The position numbers were made by a program, and so were the translations under genes. A DNA stretch of 64,000 nucleotides, from assembly GCF_002847285.1 (NCBI RefSeq), contig NZ_CP025407.1, positions 1,364,001 through 1,428,000 of the forward strand, in the 5' to 3' direction. Positions 14,932 through 23,106 of this stretch are shown piece after piece; the first letter of the stretch is position 1, and each line of letters begins with the position of its first letter. Under the pieces are notes generated by a model. That model was not told where the DNA came from and ran no database searches. It was given only the letters and a program-made list of their open reading frames with translations. This DNA is from Streptomyces sp. CMB-StM0423 (GTDB lineage: Bacteria > Actinomycetota > Actinomycetes > Streptomycetales > Streptomycetaceae).

Positions 14932-17000
14932 TCCCTTCCGCCCCCCGCTCCCCCGCCGCCCCGGCGTCCTTCGCCCCCCGCGAGATACCCGGCCCCGTCC
15001 CGCCCCCGCCCGCCGCCGGGGCCGCCCGCCCCGCACCGGCCGCGGCGGCGGCCGCGCGCCGCGCGCCCCGCGTCGCCTTCGTCTGCCGGGCCGACGCCGC
15101 CGACCCCGGGCACGCCGCCGGGCTGCCCGCCCTGCTCCGCAGCCTCGCCCTCGCCAACCCCGGCGTCTGCGAGGACTTCCTGCTCCGCCACGACGGCCTG
15201 CCGGACGACGTCCTGGCCGCGGCCCGCCGGCTGCACCCCCGGATCGTCGAAATCCCCGCCGAGGGCGGCGACGCGGGGGCCGCCCCCGGCACGTACGACG
15301 ACCTCACCGGCGCGTACGACGACCTCGTAGAACTGCACCCCCGCTGGCTGGTGGCGGCCGACCTCGCCGTCCTGCGCGACCCGTCCGACGAGACCCGCGC
15401 CCGCTACGAGCTGACCGACGAGCGGTTCTGGCGCGCGTACTGCACCCTTCCCGCCCACCGCCAGCACCCCGACCTGCTCCTCCACTACGGCCCGCCCCTG
15501 CTGCGGCTGCGCCCCACCACCGACCTCGCCCGCCGCACCGCCCTCGGGCTGCGCGCGGTCGGCGCGTACGAGGAGGCCGTGGAGGCCCTGTCCGCCGCCC
15601 GCTCGCAGGCCAACCAGCCGCGCTTCCATGACGCGATGGGCACCGCGCTCATGGCCGTCTCCCGCTACGACGAGGCCGAGACCCACCTGCTGCTCGCCGC
15701 CGCGACCCCCGAGCTGGCGCCCAAGGCGTTCAGCCAGCTCGCCCGGCTGGCCTGGCTGCGCGGCGACGAGGAGCGGTCGAAGGCGTACGCGCGCGAGGGC
15801 CTGGACGCGGAACCGGCCAACCGCACCTGCAAGGCGCTGCTCCGGGGCGGCTACGGGCTGCCGGAGTTCGCGGCGCACCGCGGGGAGGCGTCGGTCGTCT
15901 CCACACAGCTCGCGCACGCCGCCGCGTACGCCACCGGCCAGGAGAACGCCGGCGACAAGATCCTCCCCGAGGCCGTCCGGCTCTGTTTCGGCCAGGACGC
16001 CTCCGCGCGCCGGTGGCACCCGGTCCCCGTGCACCGGCTGTTCGACGAGGAGGCGCTGGCGGAGGTCAACGCGCGCCGCGGGCTGATCGTCGGCGGCGGC
16101 GGCCTCTTCCTGCCCGACACCTGGCCGAACGGCAACAGCGCGTGGCAGTGGAACGTACCGGACGAACTGCTGGCCCGTATCGACGTGCCGCTGGCCGTCT
16201 TCGCCGTCGGCTACAACGTCTTCCCCGGCCAGTCCTACCGCCGCAGCCGCTTCCGGGAGAGCCTCGCGGCGCTGGTGGAGCGGTCGGCGTTCTTCGGTCT
16301 TCGCAACCGCGGCTCGGTGGAGCGGGTGCGCGAGCTGCTGCCGGAGCGGCTGCGCGACCGGGTCGCGTACCAGCCCTGCCCCACCACCCTGACCCGGCTG
16401 CTGCAGCCGGGCTGGGACGACGCCGAGGTGGAGCGCGCGGACACCGTGCTGGTCAACTGCGCGTACGACAGGGCGGGGATGCGCTTCGGCGACGGCTATC
16501 CGCGGTTCCTGGACGCGATGGCGCGGACGGTGCGCGCGCTGCGCGAGCGGGTGGACGTGCGGGTGGCGGCGCACATGACGGCGGACGAGCAGTTCGCGCA
16601 CGACCTGCGCCGGGAGCACGGGATCGCGCTGCCCGTGGACGCGCTGTACGACCTCGGGAACGACGAGATCCGCGCCGCGTACCGGCGGACGCGCTTGGTG
16701 ATCGGGATGCGCGGGCACGCGGGGATGGTCCCGTTCGGCTGCGGCACGCCGGTGCTGAGCCTGGTGTCGCACCCGAAGCTGGCGTACTTCCTGGCCGACA
16801 TCGACCGCCCGGAGTGGGGTGTGCGGGTGGACGACGAGCGGCTGGCGGAGGTGCTGCTGGAGCGGGCGGAGGCGGTGCTGGACGACCACGGCGCGGCGGT
16901 GGCGGACGTGCTGGACCGGCAGCGGGTGCTGTGGAAGGTGACGCGGGAGAACCTGGCGGGGCTGCGGCCGGCGCTGGGGCTGCAGGGGGAGACGGCGTAG
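14928..17000 (+). CDS. Polysaccharide pyruvyl transferase-family protein with TPR region
   Basis: The 690-residue protein has an Ala/Pro-rich N-terminus, a glycosyltransferase-like segment (VAFVCRADAADPGHAAGLPA...FLLRHDGLP), a TPR stretch (AMGTALMAVSRYDEAETHLLLAA) and, from about residue 330, a polysaccharide pyruvyl transferase domain: NAGDKILPEAV, IVGGGGLFLPD, VFAVGYNVFPG, VNCAYDRAGMRFGDGY, TRLVIGMRGHAGMVPFGCGTPVLSLVSHPKLAYFL. This family transfers ketal-linked pyruvate from PEP to polysaccharide sugars. The MRGHAGM histidine and the glycine-rich loop are typical. The fusion with a glycosyltransferase-like head and TPRs is unusual, so one polypeptide may both extend and decorate a glycan. 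Confidence 0.8.
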   Translation: MIPSAPRSPAAPASFAPREIPGPVPPPPAAGAARPAPAAAAAARRAPRVAFVCRADAADPGHAAGLPALLRSLALANPGVCEDFLLRHDGLPDDVLAAARRLHPRIVEIPAEGGDAGAAPGTYDDLTGAYDDLVELHPRWLVAADLAVLRDPSDETRARYELTDERFWRAYCTLPAHRQHPDLLLHYGPPLLRLRPTTDLARRTALGLRAVGAYEEAVEALSAARSQANQPRFHDAMGTALMAVSRYDEAETHLLLAAATPELAPKAFSQLARLAWLRGDEERSKAYAREGLDAEPANRTCKALLRGGYGLPEFAAHRGEASVVSTQLAHAAAYATGQENAGDKILPEAVRLCFGQDASARRWHPVPVHRLFDEEALAEVNARRGLIVGGGGLFLPDTWPNGNSAWQWNVPDELLARIDVPLAVFAVGYNVFPGQSYRRSRFRESLAALVERSAFFGLRNRGSVERVRELLPERLRDRVAYQPCPTTLTRLLQPGWDDAEVERADTVLVNCAYDRAGMRFGDGYPRFLDAMARTVRALRERVDVRVAAHMTADEQFAHDLRREHGIALPVDALYDLGNDEIRAAYRRTRLVIGMRGHAGMVPFGCGTPVLSLVSHPKLAYFLADIDRPEWGVRVDDERLAEVLLERAEAVLDDHGAAVADVLDRQRVLWKVTRENLAGLRPALGLQGETA

Positions 17001-17044
17001 GGGCCGTTGGCGGGGGAACGCCTGAAACGCGGGGCGGAACGCCC

Positions 17045-17107
17045 GCGGCGCGGTGCGGAACGCCTGCGGCGCGGTGCGGAACGCCTGCGGCGCGGTGCGG
17101 AACGCCT
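17045..17107. repeat. Three perfect tandem copies of a 21-bp repeat
   Basis: The unit GCGGCGCGGTGCGGAACGCC plus T occurs at 17045-17065, 17066-17086 and 17087-17107 with no mismatch; degenerate GGAACGCC half-units flank it (from about 17034, and near 17120). It lies between the pyruvyl transferase stop and the GNAT gene and is not in a credible CDS. Confidence 0.9.
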
Positions 17108-17164
17108 GGTTCGGGTGGGAAAACGCCTTGGTCGCGCGGGGCAGGGCCCGGTTAGATTCCGGGT

Positions 17165-17683
17165 ATGAGGATACGTACAGGAGGCCCCGCCGACGTCCCC
17201 GCCATGCTCGCGCTGCTCGACGGTGCGGTGGCGTGGCTGACCGGGCAGGGGCGGACCGACCAGTGGGGCACGGAGCCGTTCTCCGGCCTGCCCGAGCGGG
17301 TGGCGCAGATGGAGGAGTACGCGCGCGACTTCCTCGTGCGGGTGGCGGAGACGCCGGAGGGCGGGGTCGCGGGGGTGTGCGTGCTCGCGGACGAGCCGCA
17401 GTCGTTCGTACCGGCGGCCGGGGAGCCGGAGTTGTACGTCCGGCTGCTGGTGACGGACCGGACGCTGCGCGGCGCCGGGGTGGGCGCGGCGCTGGTGGCG
17501 GACGCGCGGGCGGAGGCGGTGCGGCGGGGCGTGGGGCTGCTGCGGGTGGACTGCTTCGGGGGTGGCGACGGGGCGCTGGCGCAGCAGTACGAGCGGCTGG
17601 GGTTCACGCCGAGCGGCACGTTCACGGTGGAGCGGCCGGGGCGGCCGGGGTGGCCGGGGCGGCTGCTGGAGATCCGTCTTTGA
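17165..17683 (+). CDS. GNAT-family N-acetyltransferase
   Basis: The 172-residue protein has the GNAT fold: an N-terminal MRIRTGGPADVPAMLALL strand-helix, the acetyl-CoA-binding motif A LYVRLLVTDRTLRGAGVGAALVADARAEA (R-x-x-G-x-G/A, with RGAGVGAAL the pyrophosphate loop) and motif B LLRVDCFGGGDGALAQQYERLGF. The substrate is not predictable. It has its own promoter region downstream of the 21-bp repeats and ends 84 bp before the flavohaemoglobin promoter. Confidence 0.85.
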   Translation: MRIRTGGPADVPAMLALLDGAVAWLTGQGRTDQWGTEPFSGLPERVAQMEEYARDFLVRVAETPEGGVAGVCVLADEPQSFVPAAGEPELYVRLLVTDRTLRGAGVGAALVADARAEAVRRGVGLLRVDCFGGGDGALAQQYERLGFTPSGTFTVERPGRPGWPGRLLEIRL

Positions 17684-17759
17684 TGCCTTCGTTCCCCTTG
17701 GTCCGGCCCGGGCGGAACAGACATTCGGTGGCGACTTGGGAAACTTGTTCGAGGCCGTG

Positions 17760-17789
17760 TTGAAGAAGTGACCCATGGGTCAGTACCGT
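17760..17789 (+). promoter_or_regulatory. Promoter of the flavohaemoglobin gene, probably leaderless
   Basis: TTGAAG (17760-17765) and TACCGT (17784-17789) are spaced by 18 bp. A start 7-9 nt beyond the -10 would fall at or next to GTG 17798, which suggests a leaderless mRNA. Confidence 0.45.
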
Positions 17790-17797
17790 CCGTGTGC

Positions 17798-18994
17798 GTG
17801 GATGCAAACGAGCGAATCCGGGCGAGTTTTGCCCGAGTTGAACGCAGAGCCGACCATGTCGCCAAGTACTTCTATTCGCATCTGTTTGCCCGCAATCCGG
17901 GGGTCCGCGAGCTGTTCCCCGCGGACATGTCCGAGCAGCGTGACCGCCTCTTCGCCGCCCTCACCCACGTCGTGCAGCGCCTCGACGACCCGGACCTGCC
18001 CCGCTACCTCGCGACGCTGGGACGCGACCACCGCAAGTTCGACGCCCGCCCGGAGCACTACGCGGCGGTCGGCGAGAGCCTGATCGCGGCGCTGCGCTTC
18101 GGGCTGCCGAACACCTGGGACGAGGAGACCGAGCAGGCATGGCTCGGCGCGTACAAGATCCTCTCCGAGGCGATGATCGGCGGCAGCGAGGAGGCCGACA
18201 AGCAGCAGGCGCCGCGCTGGTGGGACTGCCGGGTCGTGGCCCGCCACGAGGCCGCCCCGGGCGTCACGGTGCTCACCCTCCTCCCGGACCGGACCCTGCC
18301 GTACGCCGCGGGACAGTTCGTCAGCGTCTCCACATCGAAGGTGCCGCGGGTGTGGCGCCCGTACTCCATAGGCTGCGCCCCGCGCGCGGACCGCACGATC
18401 GACCTGCACGTCAGCCGGGTCGACGGCGGCCTGCTGAGCCCGGCGTTGGTGGATCGGACGGTCCCCAACGACACCCTCCGGCTGGGCGCGCCGGCGGGCA
18501 CGGCGGTGCTCCCGAAGCGCGTGGGCCAGCCGGTGACCTTCATCGCGGCGGGCACGGGCTGGGCCCCGATCCGCGCCCTGCTGGAGGACATGGTGCGCCG
18601 CTGGACCCCGACGACGGCCCGGCTGTTCCTGGTCGCCCGCAGCCCCGCGCACCTCTACGACCCGGAGGCCGTGGACGCGCTGCGGAAGCACCACTCGTGG
18701 GTGGACATCACGGTGATCACGCCGGAGCGCACGGAACGCCAGGGCGCAACGGCCCGCCACCTGGAGACGGCTCTGTCGGCGCACAGGGACTGGCCGAAGC
18801 ACCGGGTGTACGTGTCGGGTCCGGCGCAATTCATCGCGGACGTACGGGAGTTGGTGCGGGGGTACGGAACGCCACCGGAGCAGATCGCCCACGACCACGT
18901 ACCGCCGCCGGAACGGGGCGGGCGGGAACCGGGCCACTCGGGGTGGTTCTTGCACCCGTCGCAACCGCAATGGATCAACCCGGCGGACCGCTGA
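17798..18994 (+). CDS. Flavohaemoglobin (globin plus FAD/NAD(P)H reductase), NO dioxygenase-like
   Basis: The ~398-residue protein joins an N-terminal globin domain (IRASFARVE...KYFYSHLFARNPGVRELFP; proximal His in LGRDHRKF, residues around 75-82) to a ferredoxin-NADP reductase-like module: FAD-binding RPYSIGCAPR near residue 190, NAD(P)-binding FIAAGTGWAPIRALLEDM and the C-terminal YVSGPAQFIADVREL. Such proteins oxidise nitric oxide to nitrate in the cytoplasm. GTG 17798 fits the promoter spacing; in-frame GTGs at 17768 and 17792 are alternatives. The carboxy-terminal tail (GHSGWFLHPSQPQWINP) is short. A 100-bp tandem repeat array begins ~110 bp downstream. Confidence 0.87.
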   Translation: MDANERIRASFARVERRADHVAKYFYSHLFARNPGVRELFPADMSEQRDRLFAALTHVVQRLDDPDLPRYLATLGRDHRKFDARPEHYAAVGESLIAALRFGLPNTWDEETEQAWLGAYKILSEAMIGGSEEADKQQAPRWWDCRVVARHEAAPGVTVLTLLPDRTLPYAAGQFVSVSTSKVPRVWRPYSIGCAPRADRTIDLHVSRVDGGLLSPALVDRTVPNDTLRLGAPAGTAVLPKRVGQPVTFIAAGTGWAPIRALLEDMVRRWTPTTARLFLVARSPAHLYDPEAVDALRKHHSWVDITVITPERTERQGATARHLETALSAHRDWPKHRVYVSGPAQFIADVRELVRGYGTPPEQIAHDHVPPPERGGREPGHSGWFLHPSQPQWINPADR

Positions 18995-19106
18995 GGGCGG
19001 GAGGGGCAGTCCGGGGGCACATGCGACTTCGCGAGTGCCAAGAGCGGAAGGCCGCGGGCCGGGGTTGGGACGTCGGGGGTTGGGGCGGGGGCGGCGGGGG
19101 CGGCGG

Positions 19107-19858
19107 GGCGAAGGCCGGAGCCGGGCGGCCCGGTGCACGCAAGCGCCCGGGTGACGGGGGCCAGCGCGACAACGGGGGCACCCGCGGCGGGCGGTACCCG
19201 ACCGGGGGGCGAAAGCCGGAGCCGGGCGGACCGGCGCACGCAAGCGCCCGGGTGACGGGGGCCAGCGCGACAACGGGCGGACCCGCGGCGGGCGGTACCC
19301 GGCCTGGGGCGAAAGCCGGAGCCGGGCGGACCGGCGCACGCAAGCGCCCGGGTGACGGGGGCCAGCGCGACAACGGGCGGACCCGCGGCGGGCGGTACCC
19401 GGCCGGGGGCGAAAGCCGGAGCCGGGCGGACCGGCGCACGCAAGCGCCCGGGTGACGGGGGCCAGCGCGACAACGGGCGGACCCGCGGCGGGCAGTGCCC
19501 GGCCGGGGGCGAAAGCCGGAGCCGGGCGGACCGGCGCACGCAAGCGCCCGGGTGACGGGGGCCAGCGCGACAACGGGCGGACCCGCGGCGGGCGGTACCC
19601 GGCCGGGGGCGAAAGCCGGAGCCGGGCGGACCGGCGCACGCAAGCGCCCGGGTGACGGGGGCCAGCGCGACAACGGGCGGACCCGCGGCGGGCAGTGCCC
19701 GGCCTGGGGCGAAAGCCGGAGCCGGGCGGACCGGCGCACGCAAGCGCCCGGGTGACGGGGGCCAGCGCGACAACGGGCGGACCCGCGGCGGGCGGTACCC
19801 GGCCGGGGGCGAAAGCCGGAGCCGGGCGGACCGGCGCACGCAGGCGCCCGGGTGACGG
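19107..19858. repeat. 100-bp tandem repeat array, about 7.5 copies
   Basis: The anchor CAAGCGCCCGGGTGACGG occurs at 19140, 19241, 19341, 19441, 19541, 19641, 19741 and, as CAGGC..., at 19841; the period is 100 bp after a first unit of 101. Units are nearly identical. Variation is concentrated at one site where GGCGGTACCC and GGCAGTGCCC alternate and at GGCCGGGGGC/GGCCTGGGGC. The period is not a codon multiple, so it is not a protein repeat. Confidence 0.92.
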
Positions 19859-19911
19859 CGCAGCGGCAACCGGCCGATAGGCAGACCGGCCCGCGGGCAG
19901 CACCGGCCGCC

Positions 19912-19924
19912 GGGGGGGGGGGGG
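19912..19924. repeat. Homopolymer of 13 G
   Basis: Thirteen consecutive G lie just after the 100-bp array, inside GC-rich DNA with potential for slippage or G-quadruplex formation. Confidence 0.85.
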
Positions 19925-20296
19925 CGGAAGTCGGCGCCGGGCGACGCACGTTCGCGCGGCGTCCCGGCGCCGGGGGCGGCGGCGCGGTGGCCGCCGGCTG
20001 TCGTCGCCGGACTGCCCGGCGTCGTGGGAGAGCGGGCGTCAGGGTGGGCGATCTCGTATACGAACGGCCCAACGTGGGTTTTGGAGCATCGGGCCCCACC
20101 GCGCCCGGCAGCCGCCTCCCCGAAGGGCCCGGCTCCGGCCCCGGCGGCGATCACACGCAACACCCGGCGCCCGCCAGCACCCGGAACCGACCCACCCGGG
20201 GAAGCAACGCCCAACGCCCCACCGCACGACGTGCATCCGCTCGGCGATCGCCCGCCGAAGCCCTGCCCGTACCGCCGGAAGCGGAGAGAACGGGCC

Positions 20297-20853
20297 GTAA
20301 CTCGCGGTAACACCCCCGGGTCCGGGCCGAATCGGCACCCAAGGGCCGACTTTCGCCCACCCAGCCGCACCCACCCGAGGCCGCGACTCGGAACGCAGGC
20401 GGCCGAGGCGAACTCGCGGTAACCCACCCCGAAAACCAGCCCAAACCGCCCACCGGACCCGACTTTCGCCCACCCAGCCACGCCAACCACCGCCCAGAAC
20501 ACCCCGATTGAACGCAAGCGCACCAAACTCACAGCAGCCCACCGGCCAACCGGGACAAACCACCCCCGCGAGCCGACTTTCGCCCATCGACGCACACGCG
20601 GGGGATTCCGAGACCTGCCACCGCCATACACGGCGTCCCCGGCGGAGGAATTGAGCCGCAACTCACGACAACACCTCCCGCACACCGGGGCAAATCACCC
20701 CCGCGGGTCGACATTCGCCCATCGACGCGCACGCGGCCGCTCCAAGGCCCGGCGACCGCCATCCGCAGCGCCCGAGCGGAGAGATTGGGTCGTAACTCGC
20801 GGTAACACCCCCGGGTCCGGGCCGAATCGGGCGCCGGAGCCAGAGTTTCGCCC
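20297..20853. repeat. Degenerate 113-135 bp repeat series with a perfect 39-bp duplication
   Basis: The motif CGACTTTCGCCCA or a close variant recurs at 20347, 20460, 20574, 20709 (CGACATTCGCCCA) and 20841 (degenerate). A 39-bp segment starting GTAACTCGCGGTAACACCCC is identical at 20297-20335 and 20792-20830, and its core AACTCGCGGTAAC recurs at 20411. Decay between copies suggests an old tandem array. Confidence 0.8.
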
Positions 20854-21547
20854 GGCGACACGCAACCACAGCCCGGTCGACGCCGCCCAGACACCCCGAC
20901 GCGGCTCCCCCGAAGCGGTCCACCCTGCGGAGGTGGGTCACGCCAGCCCCGTACGGGCCTGCACCTACGCATGCCCCGGGCCCGCCCCCGTGCGATGCTC
21001 CCCTCCCCCAGCCCCGCCCCCGGCCTACCCCACGAAGGCCCCGACCTCAGCCCCGCCCCCGGCCACCCCACGGACGCCCCCGGCCCCAACCCCGTACCCG
21101 GCCCATCCCACGAACACCCCCGGGCACAGGCCCCACCCCGCCGGCGGCCACCGCGACCGGTCCGTCCCTGCACCGGTCTTCGCCCCCGCCCGCCGGGGCC
21201 GCGCGCGATCGGACCAGGCCCGGCACCGCCCTTCGCCCCCGACCACCGGGGACATCGGAGACCGGACTGAGCCCAGATCCGCGGGGGCCCACCCCCACCC
21301 CCGCCGGGGACATCCGCGATGGGGCGGAGCCGCCTCCGGCTTCCGCCCCCGTCCACCGGGAACATCGGCGATCAGGCCCGCCCCACCTCCGGCCCCTCCC
21401 CTCCATCGCCCGGCGGCATCGGCGCTCGGGGAGGGCCCGGCGCCCAGTAGCCCGGCCACCCCGTCGGCAGGGCACGGCATCCGTAGCGCAGCGTTAGGGT
21501 GCCCGCTCCCTCCGGGCCACCCATAGCCGCCGGTCTTTCGGGCCGGA

Positions 21548-21630
21548 GTCCGGTGTCAGGGGTGGGGCGAAGCCCCATCGCGAAGCGACGTCCCTGGAGC
21601 GAAGCGGAAGGGACGCCCTTGACACCGGAC
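21548..21630. other. Cloverleaf-like element: three GCGAAGC mini-hairpins in a long outer stem
   Basis: Outer arms GTCCGGTGTCA-GGG (21548-21561) and CCCTTGACACCGGAC (21616-21630) pair over 14 bp with one bulged A. Inside are three consecutive hairpins: GGGGCGAAGCCCC (21564-21576), TCGCGAAGCGA (21578-21588) and a GTCCCT...AGGGAC stem (21590-21614) capped by GGAGCGAAGCGGA. Each loop is the heptamer GCGAAGC, known to form an exceptionally stable DNA mini-hairpin and found in Streptomyces telomeric palindromes. It may act as a DNA cruciform, a structured RNA or an intergenic repeat. Confidence 0.8.
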
Positions 21631-22061
21631 GCAGGCCCGCACACTCAACAGCGGGGTGGCCCGGGGGGAGCCTTTACGACACGGCCACTCCCCTCACCGA
21701 CACCCCCGCACACCGGCCCACCCCACGCACCACCGCCACCCCGACGCCGCACCCCCGCACCCGGCCCCGCCCAGGCACCACCGCCACCCCGACACCGCCC
21801 CCCGCCGCACCCGCTCCACCCCACGACGCACCACCCGCCCGACGCCGTACCCCCGTACCCGCCTCCCGTACACAAAAGGCCAGCTCACACCGCCGGCAAC
21901 CCCCGCGCTGTCATACCAGCCGCATACCCTTGGGCGGGTGTGAGGGGAACTGGGGGCGGGCTAGCAGCGTGTCCTCGGCGGCGGATCGAACCCGCACCCG
22001 CCCACCCCCGAAACGGCTCCCCCGTCCACCGCCCCACTCCACGCACCACCGTCGGCCGGAT

Positions 22062-22389
22062 GCCATACCCCCGTAGCCGCCCCACCTCACGCACCGACAC
22101 CCGCCACCCCGACACCGGCCCCCCGCACCACCGCCGGCCCGACGCCATACCCCCGTAGCCGCCCCACCTCACGCACCGACACCCGCCACCCCGACACCGG
22201 CCCCCCGCACCACCGCCGGCCCGACGCCATACCCCCGTAGCCGCCCCACCTCACGCACCGACACCCGCCACCCCGACACCGGCCCCCCGCACCACCGCCG
22301 GCCCGACGCCATACCCCCGTACCCGCCCCACCTCACGCACCGACACCCGCCACCCCGACACCGGCCCCCGCGCCCACGCCACCCCGACG
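22062..22389. repeat. 82-bp tandem repeat array, about four copies
   Basis: The anchor GCCATACCCCCGTA starts at 22062, 22144, 22226 and 22308, giving an exact 82-bp period. Inner copies are almost identical; the last diverges after about 22369, and degenerate copies extend left to about 21.8 kb. C-rich on the + strand. Confidence 0.9.
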
Positions 22390-22515
22390 CCCGATCGCCG
22401 AATCCCCGCCACCACCCCACCCGTGCCCCGCCACCCGATCGCCCCGCCCAGGTATCCCCGCCCCCACGCCCCGCCGAGTATGACCCCAGCGGGATTTTCT
22501 CCACAGGAGGCGCGT

Positions 22516-23031
22516 GTGACGGGCAGCGACGGCGAAGAAGACAGCGCCGCTGGCGACGAGGTCTACCAGCCCTACGCCTCCGGTGCGCCCGGGGACGGGG
22601 CTCAGGACGACGAAGGGCTGCTGCCGCCCGAGGACACCCTCGACGGGTTCATCGACCCCCTCGACGAGGGCTACTCGCCGCCCGAGAAGCCCCGCGGGGT
22701 CGAGCACACCGGCGTCACCGCCGCCGAGCAGCGCCGCGGGGAGTCCCTGGACGAGCGGCTCGCCGAGGAGATCCCCGATCCGCCCGTCCTCCCCGACGAC
22801 GACGGCCTCGGGGACGCCCCCGACACCGACGGCGAGCTGATCGACGACGAAGTCGGCGACCGCCGCGCCGGCCGCCTCGTCGCCCCCGACGAGGGCGCCC
22901 ACGACGACGAAGAGAAAGACATGATCGCCTCAGACGCGGGCATCAACGGCGCCGCCGCCTCCGCCGAGGAAGCCGCCGTCCACGTCGTCAACGACGAAGA
23001 CGAATACCAGGACGAGTACGAAGACCAGTAG
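22516..23031 (+). CDS. DUF5709 acidic protein
   Basis: The 171-residue, strongly acidic protein matches the DUF5709 family: DEVYQPYAS, LPPEDTLDGFIDPLDEGYSPPEKPRGVEHTG, AAEQRRGESLDERLAEEIPD, DEVGDRRAGRLVAPDEGA, EKDMIASDAGINGAAASAEEAAVHVV. It has no signal peptide or membrane segment and is likely a cytoplasmic, largely disordered protein of unknown function, common in Streptomyces. GTG 22516 is set by an ideal AGGAGG at 22505-22510. It stands alone between the repeat region and the DeoR gene, which is convergent. Confidence 0.87.
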   Translation: MTGSDGEEDSAAGDEVYQPYASGAPGDGAQDDEGLLPPEDTLDGFIDPLDEGYSPPEKPRGVEHTGVTAAEQRRGESLDERLAEEIPDPPVLPDDDGLGDAPDTDGELIDDEVGDRRAGRLVAPDEGAHDDEEKDMIASDAGINGAAASAEEAAVHVVNDEDEYQDEYEDQ

Positions 23032-23106
23032 GCAGATCGGTACGCAGACGGCGACATCCGCTCCCCCGGCGACCGCCCCTGAAACCAACCCGCAAAACCG
23101 CCCCCC

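Larger units (their letters stand above)
18995..22515. other. 3.5-kb gene-poor, repeat-rich region
   Basis: No frame in this interval has a credible start, ribosome-binding site or recognisable domain; long open frames arise from extreme GC content and repeats whose periods (100, 82 bp) are not multiples of three. It contains four distinct repeat or structure types listed separately, plus proline/alanine-codon-like C-rich runs at 21.0-21.5 and 21.65-21.95 kb. It separates the accessory-looking left part from the DUF5709 gene and the sugar operon. Confidence 0.7.

Noticed and set aside
19107..19858. CRISPR array
   Set aside because: Units are contiguous 100-bp copies without unique spacers, and no cas genes are present. 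The same applies to the 82-bp and 21-bp repeats.
18655..20685. A 676-codon minus-strand open frame with ~100-residue repeats across the tandem array
   Set aside because: It is produced by the 100-bp repeat read in all three frames, has no ribosome-binding site or family motif, and runs antisense into the flavohaemoglobin gene.
21548..21630. Chromosome or plasmid telomere
   Set aside because: GCGAAGC hairpins recall Streptomyces telomeres, but the element is internal, single and flanked by chromosomal genes, with no tap/tpg genes nearby.
21548..21630. tRNA gene
   Set aside because: The cloverleaf has three-nucleotide loops, no anticodon or T-loop consensus and no CCA end.
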